A stretch of 17,063 nucleotides of DNA from positions 1 through 17,063 of the forward strand of contig DATJPN010000046.1 in NCBI GenBank assembly GCA_035506335.1. Reading direction: 5' to 3'. The notes beneath the pieces were generated by a model, which ran no database searches, was not told the origin of the DNA, and was given only the letters and a program-made list of their open reading frames with translations. Both the position numbers and the translations under genes were made by a program. Source of the DNA: DAIDKA01 sp035506335. GTDB taxonomy: Bacteria > Pseudomonadota > Gammaproteobacteria > Steroidobacterales > Steroidobacteraceae. Below are positions 14,206-17,063 of this stretch, one piece after another; the stretch's first letter is position 1, and every line of letters begins with the position of its first letter.

Positions 14206-15513
14206 TCAGCCGCCGCCGGGGCGGCGGCGGGGCCCGCCCGGGCCGCTGTGGCGCCGGCGGGCCGGCGGCCGTCCACCCTGACGGCGCCCGCCGTGGCCCA
14301 GCGGACCGCGTTCACGCGGTGGGCCCGGCTGCAGCTGCACGCTGGCGAGCAGGTCCGCGGGGATCGGCGCGTAGGGCACCTTGTGGCCGATATAGGCTTC
14401 GATCTCCGGCAGCGAGACGGCGGATTCCTCGCACGCGAAGCTGATCGCATCGCCCTCGGCCCCGGCGCGGGCGGTGCGGCCGATCCGGTGCACGTAGTCG
14501 GGTGCGTCCTGCGGCAGGTCGAAGTTGTAGACGTGGCTCACGTCCGGGATATGCAGGCCGCGCGAGGCCACGTCGGTCGCGATCAGCACCGCCAGGTCGC
14601 CGTTGTGGAAGTCGCGCAGGAAGCGCAGGCGCTTGGGCTGCGGCACGTCGCCGGAAATCGCCTGGGCGTTGAATCCGTTGGCGTTCAGCACCGCTTCGAG
14701 GCGCTCCGCCATGCGCTTCGTGTTGACGAAGATCATGGTCCGGCGCGCATCGGCCTGCCGCAGCAGGCTGATCAGGAGCGGCAGCTTCTCCTCCATCGAG
14801 GGGTAGTACATGACCTGCCGCACGCGGTCGACGGTCATCTTGTCCGGCTCGATGCGCACGAGCTCCGGATTGTTCATGTGCTCATAGGCGAGTTCGAGCA
14901 CGCGTTGCGAGAGCGTGGCGGAGAACAGCATCGACAGGCGCCGCTCCGGCGGCGGCAGCCGCCGCATGAGGTAGCGGATGTCGGCGATGAATCCCAGGTC
15001 GAACATCCGGTCGGCTTCGTCCAGCACCAGGACCTGCGCGTGGCGCAGGTCGAAGACATGCTGCTTGAAGTAGTCGATGAGCCGCCCGGGCGTGCCGATC
15101 AGGACATCGATGCCCTCGGAGAGCTGGCGACGCTGCTTTTCATAGTCGGTGCCGCCGAAGACCACGGCGGTGCGCAATCCGGTGTGCTTGCCGAGAATCT
15201 GCGCATCGTGATGGATCTGCACCGCGAGCTCGCGCGTCGGGGCGACGACCAGTGCCCGCACGGACGTGGGCGTCCGGCCCGCGGGCGCCGGGCGCGTGAG
15301 CAGCAGGTTGTACAATGCGATCAGGAAGGCGGCGGTCTTGCCGGTGCCGGTCTGGGCCTGGCCGGCCACATCCCGGCCGGTGAGAGCCACCGGGAGCGTC
15401 TGGGACTGGATGGGCGTGCCGTGGGTGAAACCGGCGTCGTGAATCCCGGCGAGCAGCGAAGGGTCCAGGCCGAGGGTGTCGAATCGCGTGGAAGTGGGAG
15501 GCTGATCACTCAT
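14206..15513 (-). CDS. rhlB: DEAD-box ATP-dependent RNA helicase RhlB
   Basis: A 435-aa RNA helicase; in gammaproteobacteria RhlB is the helicase of the RNase E degradosome. All DEAD-box motifs are in place: Q motif (Pro-Ile-Gln, 34-36), motif I Ala-Gln-Thr-Gly-Thr-Gly-Lys-Thr (53-60), Ia Pro-Thr-Arg-Glu-Leu-Ala (92-97), Ib Thr-Pro-Gly-Arg (141-144), II Asp-Glu-Ala-Asp (165-168), III Ser-Ala-Thr (198-200) and VI His-Arg-Ile-Gly-Arg-Thr-Ala-Arg (342-349). It is closest to RhlB rather than RhlE or SrmB through Cys-Glu-Glu-x-Ala-x-x-Leu-Pro-x-Ile-Glu-x-Tyr-Ile-Gly-His. The last 40 residues are a disordered Arg/Gly/Pro tail, likely RNA-binding. The ATG at 15513 is well supported by homology. The placement next to and divergent from trxA-rho is the same as in E. 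coli and confirms the symbol. Confidence 0.95.
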   Translation of the reverse strand: MSDQPPTSTRFDTLGLDPSLLAGIHDAGFTHGTPIQSQTLPVALTGRDVAGQAQTGTGKTAAFLIALYNLLLTRPAPAGRTPTSVRALVVAPTRELAVQIHHDAQILGKHTGLRTAVVFGGTDYEKQRRQLSEGIDVLIGTPGRLIDYFKQHVFDLRHAQVLVLDEADRMFDLGFIADIRYLMRRLPPPERRLSMLFSATLSQRVLELAYEHMNNPELVRIEPDKMTVDRVRQVMYYPSMEEKLPLLISLLRQADARRTMIFVNTKRMAERLEAVLNANGFNAQAISGDVPQPKRLRFLRDFHNGDLAVLIATDVASRGLHIPDVSHVYNFDLPQDAPDYVHRIGRTARAGAEGDAISFACEESAVSLPEIEAYIGHKVPYAPIPADLLASVQLQPGPPRERGPLGHGGRRQGGRPPARRRHSGPGGPRRRPGGG

Positions 15514-15686
15514 TGTGTGCGTGGAACCATGGGATTGCGGGATGGGGTCTTGAAAATGCCGATGGGAAGCGCTAAAAAGGTATCCAAGGCAGGGGTTCCG
15601 ATGCGACTGGGCGGATTGCAGCCTCTGGGTCGCGACCGATGATCTCCACCTGCCACCTTAAGTTTCCTTTCCCCCATTCCCATACA

Positions 15687-15706
15687 GATCACGGATCATA
15701 GATCAC
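15687..15706. repeat. Three tandem GATCAY repeats with 7-bp period
   Basis: GATCAC (15687), GATCAT (15694) and GATCAC (15701) occur exactly 7 bp apart in the rhlB-trxA control region. Each contains a GATC site. They may be an operator or a cluster of Dam-type methylation sites, or simply chance. Confidence 0.5.
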
Positions 15707-15731
15707 AGTGTAACCGTTTAGCGGGTGTTTC

Positions 15732-15746
15732 TGGCACGCCTTTCGC
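15732..15746 (+). promoter_or_regulatory. Sigma54-like -24/-12 element upstream of trxA
   Basis: TGGCACG-CCTT-TCGC matches the TGGCACG-N4-TTGC consensus at all but one position, with the GG and GC doublets separated by the required 10 bases. It lies about 90 nt before the trxA start. No enhancer-binding site was identified, and sigma54 control of trxA-rho would be unusual. Confidence 0.3.
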
Positions 15747-15835
15747 CGTTGCCCCCCCTGTTTTTCACAGGCCCAAGCCTCAAATCCCTTTGTCTCAACC
15801 CAAATTTTCTAGTTCTCCGATGGAGGATGAACCGC

Positions 15836-16192
15836 GTGAGTAGTTCGCACATTGTGCACACCACCGATGCCACGTTCAGTCAGGACGTGCTCAAGTCCGA
15901 CAAGCCCGTACTGCTCGATTTCTGGGCGGAATGGTGCGGCCCCTGCAAGATGATCGCGCCCATTCTCGATGAGATCGCGGGCGAATATCAGGACCGGCTG
16001 AAGATCGCCAAGATCGACATCGACGCCAATCCGCAGACGCCGCGCACGTTCGGAATCCGCGGCATTCCGACGCTCATCCTGTTCAGGAACGGGTCCGTCG
16101 AGGCCCAGAAGGTTGGGGCCGTGTCCAAATCACAGCTGACCGCCTTTCTGGAGTCGAACCTTGCCGACAAGCAGTCTGTGAGGAATCTGTGA
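15836..16192 (+). CDS. trxA: Thioredoxin 1 (TrxA)
   Basis: A 118-aa cytoplasmic thiol-disulfide reductant, kept reduced by thioredoxin reductase and serving ribonucleotide reductase and other partners. The active site is Trp-Ala-Glu-Trp-Cys34-Gly-Pro-Cys37-Lys, with cis-Pro78 in Gly-Ile-Pro-Thr and the buried Asp28 in Leu-Asp-Phe-Trp. GTG 15836 is the preferred start: GGAGG (15822-15826) lies 9 nt before it, and the resulting N-terminus aligns with E. coli TrxA. The ATG at 15827 directly abuts that GGAGG and would add three residues. The C-terminus ends with about eight residues beyond the usual Leu-Ala end; the DNA for this tail contains the ribosome site of rho. The stop codon overlaps the rho start (GTGA). 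Confidence 0.96.
   Translation: MSSSHIVHTTDATFSQDVLKSDKPVLLDFWAEWCGPCKMIAPILDEIAGEYQDRLKIAKIDIDANPQTPRTFGIRGIPTLILFRNGSVEAQKVGAVSKSQLTAFLESNLADKQSVRNL
16180..16183 (+). promoter_or_regulatory. Ribosome binding site of rho inside trxA
   Basis: GAGG in the last codons of trxA lies 5 nt before the GTG at 16189. It decides the rho start and supports translation of the N-terminal extension. The internal ATG at 16417, where E. coli Rho begins, has no ribosome site. Confidence 0.65.
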
Positions 16193-17063
16193 GAGGGTAT
16201 CTGGGTAATCAGGGGCGCAACCGGCCCAACAAGGGACCGCGCCACGGCAATGTCAATCGCGACGGCAATCGCGACGGCGGCGGCAACCGGGACGGCAATC
16301 GCGATGGCAACCGCGCCAGCGGCCGCCCCGACGAGCAGCTGGACGCCGACGTTTTCGAAGGTGGCGACGACGGGGACGTCATCAGCGCAGCCGAGCTGAC
16401 CCAGTCGCGAAGCTCCATGAATCTCACGGAGCTCAAATCCAAGCCGATCACCGATCTGGTCAAGCTTGCCGAGTCCATGGGCCTGGAGAACATGGCCCGG
16501 TCGCGCAAGCAGGACATCATCTTCTCGATCCTGAAGGCTCACGCCCGCAATGGCGAGAACATCTACGGCGACGGCGTGCTCGAGATCCTGCAGGACGGCT
16601 TCGGCTTCCTGCGTTCCGCGGACAGCTCGTACCTGGCGGGCCCCGACGACATCTACGTGAGCCCGAGCCAGATCCGCCGCTTCAACCTGCGCACCGGCGA
16701 CACCATCTCCGGGCTGATCCGCCCGCCGAAGGACGGCGAGCGCTACTTCGCGCTGCTGAAGGTCGGCGAGATCAATTTCGACTCGCCCGACAGCTCGCGC
16801 AACAAGGTGTTGTTCGAGAACCTGACGCCGTTCCATCCCACCAAGCGTCTGAAACTCGAGCGCGGCAACGGCTCCACCGAGGACCTGACCGCACGCACCA
16901 TCGATCTCGTGGCGCCCATCGGCAAGGGCCAGCGCGGCCTGATCGTCTCTCCGCCCAAGGCGGGCAAGACGATGCTGCTGCAGAACATCGCCACGGCCAT
17001 CACCTCCAACCATCCCGAGGTCTACCTCATCGTGCTGCTCATCGACGAGCGGCCGGAAGAGGT
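16189..17063 (+). CDS. rho: Transcription termination factor Rho, N-terminal 291 residues (cut by window edge), with N-terminal extension
   Basis: Hexameric RNA-dependent ATPase that ends transcription at untranslated, C-rich RNA. The canonical protein begins at Met77 (Asn-Leu-Thr-Glu-Leu-Lys). It has the N-terminal helical domain, the cold-shock-like primary RNA-binding domain with Gly-Phe-Gly-Phe-Leu-Arg and Asp-Ile-Tyr-Val-Ser-Pro-Ser-Gln-Ile-Arg-Arg-Phe, and the P-loop Pro-Pro-Lys-Ala-Gly-Lys260-Thr261. The frame is still open at the right edge, ending at Leu-Ile-Asp-Glu-Arg-Pro-Glu-Glu; Walker B and the Q/R loops lie outside. Ahead of Met77 is a 76-residue extension: Asn/Arg/Asp/Gly repeats (about 20-46), then an acidic stretch (48-64). 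The GTG start at 16189 overlaps the trxA stop and has GAGG 5 nt upstream. No rhoL leader lies between trxA and rho. Confidence 0.95.
   Translation, partial: MRGYLGNQGRNRPNKGPRHGNVNRDGNRDGGGNRDGNRDGNRASGRPDEQLDADVFEGGDDGDVISAAELTQSRSSMNLTELKSKPITDLVKLAESMGLENMARSRKQDIIFSILKAHARNGENIYGDGVLEILQDGFGFLRSADSSYLAGPDDIYVSPSQIRRFNLRTGDTISGLIRPPKDGERYFALLKVGEINFDSPDSSRNKVLFENLTPFHPTKRLKLERGNGSTEDLTARTIDLVAPIGKGQRGLIVSPPKAGKTMLLQNIATAITSNHPEVYLIVLLIDERPEE
16261..16314 (+). repeat. 12-bp in-frame repeats encoding Asp-Gly-Asn-Arg in rho
   Basis: GACGGCAATCGC occurs at 16261 and 16291, with near copies GACGGCGGCGGC (16273) and GATGGCAACCGC (16303) and a degenerate copy at 16249. They encode repeated Asp-Gly-Asn-Arg units. 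Tandem in-frame units of this kind can gain or lose copies by slippage. Confidence 0.8.

Larger units (their letters stand above)
15514..15835. promoter_or_regulatory. Divergent control region between rhlB and trxA
   Basis: A stretch of 322 bp without a convincing gene, more AT-rich than the surroundings. It should hold the promoters and leaders of rhlB (leftward) and trxA-rho (rightward). Visible items are pyrimidine-rich leader sequence before trxA, three GATCAY repeats (15687-15706), a -24/-12-like site (15732-15746) and a short CCTGT/ACAGG inverted repeat around 15757-15771. On the minus strand TATGAT (15700-15695) resembles a -10 box, but no -35 fits it. No sigma70 promoter with both elements could be assigned by eye. 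Confidence 0.6.

Noticed and set aside
14248..15642. Plus-strand open frame of 464 codons opposite rhlB
   Set aside because: Antisense shadow; every DEAD-box motif lies on the minus strand.
15988..17013. Minus-strand open frame with Ala/Val/Ile repeats opposite rho, looking like a membrane protein
   Set aside because: The hydrophobic repeat is the reverse complement of the Asp-Gly-Asn-Arg repeats in rho. It overlaps the conserved trxA and rho genes.

Overview
The window is GC-rich chromosomal DNA from a gammaproteobacterium. It has the divergent rhlB / trxA-rho arrangement typical of that class, plus a PlsB-type glycerol-3-phosphate acyltransferase, GreB, ArfB and a YrfG-type nucleotidase. 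The high GC, the frequent GTG starts and a homospermidine synthase suggest a Xanthomonadales/Nevskiales/Steroidobacter-like or other environmental lineage rather than an enteric one; that placement is inference. Coding density is very high. I saw no tRNA, rRNA, CRISPR array, insertion sequence or complete prophage.

Layout. (1) 1-3750: polyamine, sulfur and transcription genes. On the minus strand, the 5' end of speA (arginine decarboxylase, cut by the window edge) lies behind an SseA-type mercaptopyruvate sulfurtransferase. On the plus strand, a glutathione S-transferase is followed after 2 nt by homospermidine synthase, whose end overlaps convergent greB by 11 bp. (2) 3846-4148: an unrecognised 71-aa gene, an extra hairpin and a very strong intrinsic terminator. 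(3) 4184-11398: a long plus-strand run holding a lipoprotein L,D-transpeptidase, a 46-codon small gene, a solitary contractile-tail sheath gene, a small alpha/beta hydrolase, plsB and a secreted protein with NTF2/DUF8021-like halves. (4) 13414-11422: a minus-strand run of a YdcH/DUF465 protein, an MscS-type channel and arfB. (5) 13492-14190: a HAD nucleotidase. (6) 15513-17063: rhlB on the minus strand, a 322-bp divergent control region, then trxA overlapping rho by 4 nt. Rho has a 76-residue Asn/Arg/Asp/Gly-rich N-terminal extension and is cut by the right edge.

How the genes fit together. SpeA makes agmatine, which other enzymes convert to putrescine, and Hss condenses putrescine to homospermidine. 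The 4184-11398 run has an envelope theme (peptidoglycan crosslinking, phospholipid synthesis, a secreted protein). The standalone sheath gene within it, without tube, baseplate, spike or ATPase, is the most unusual thing here. RhlB and Rho, both RNA-acting ATPases, flank thioredoxin; both carry low-complexity extensions rich in Arg and Gly.
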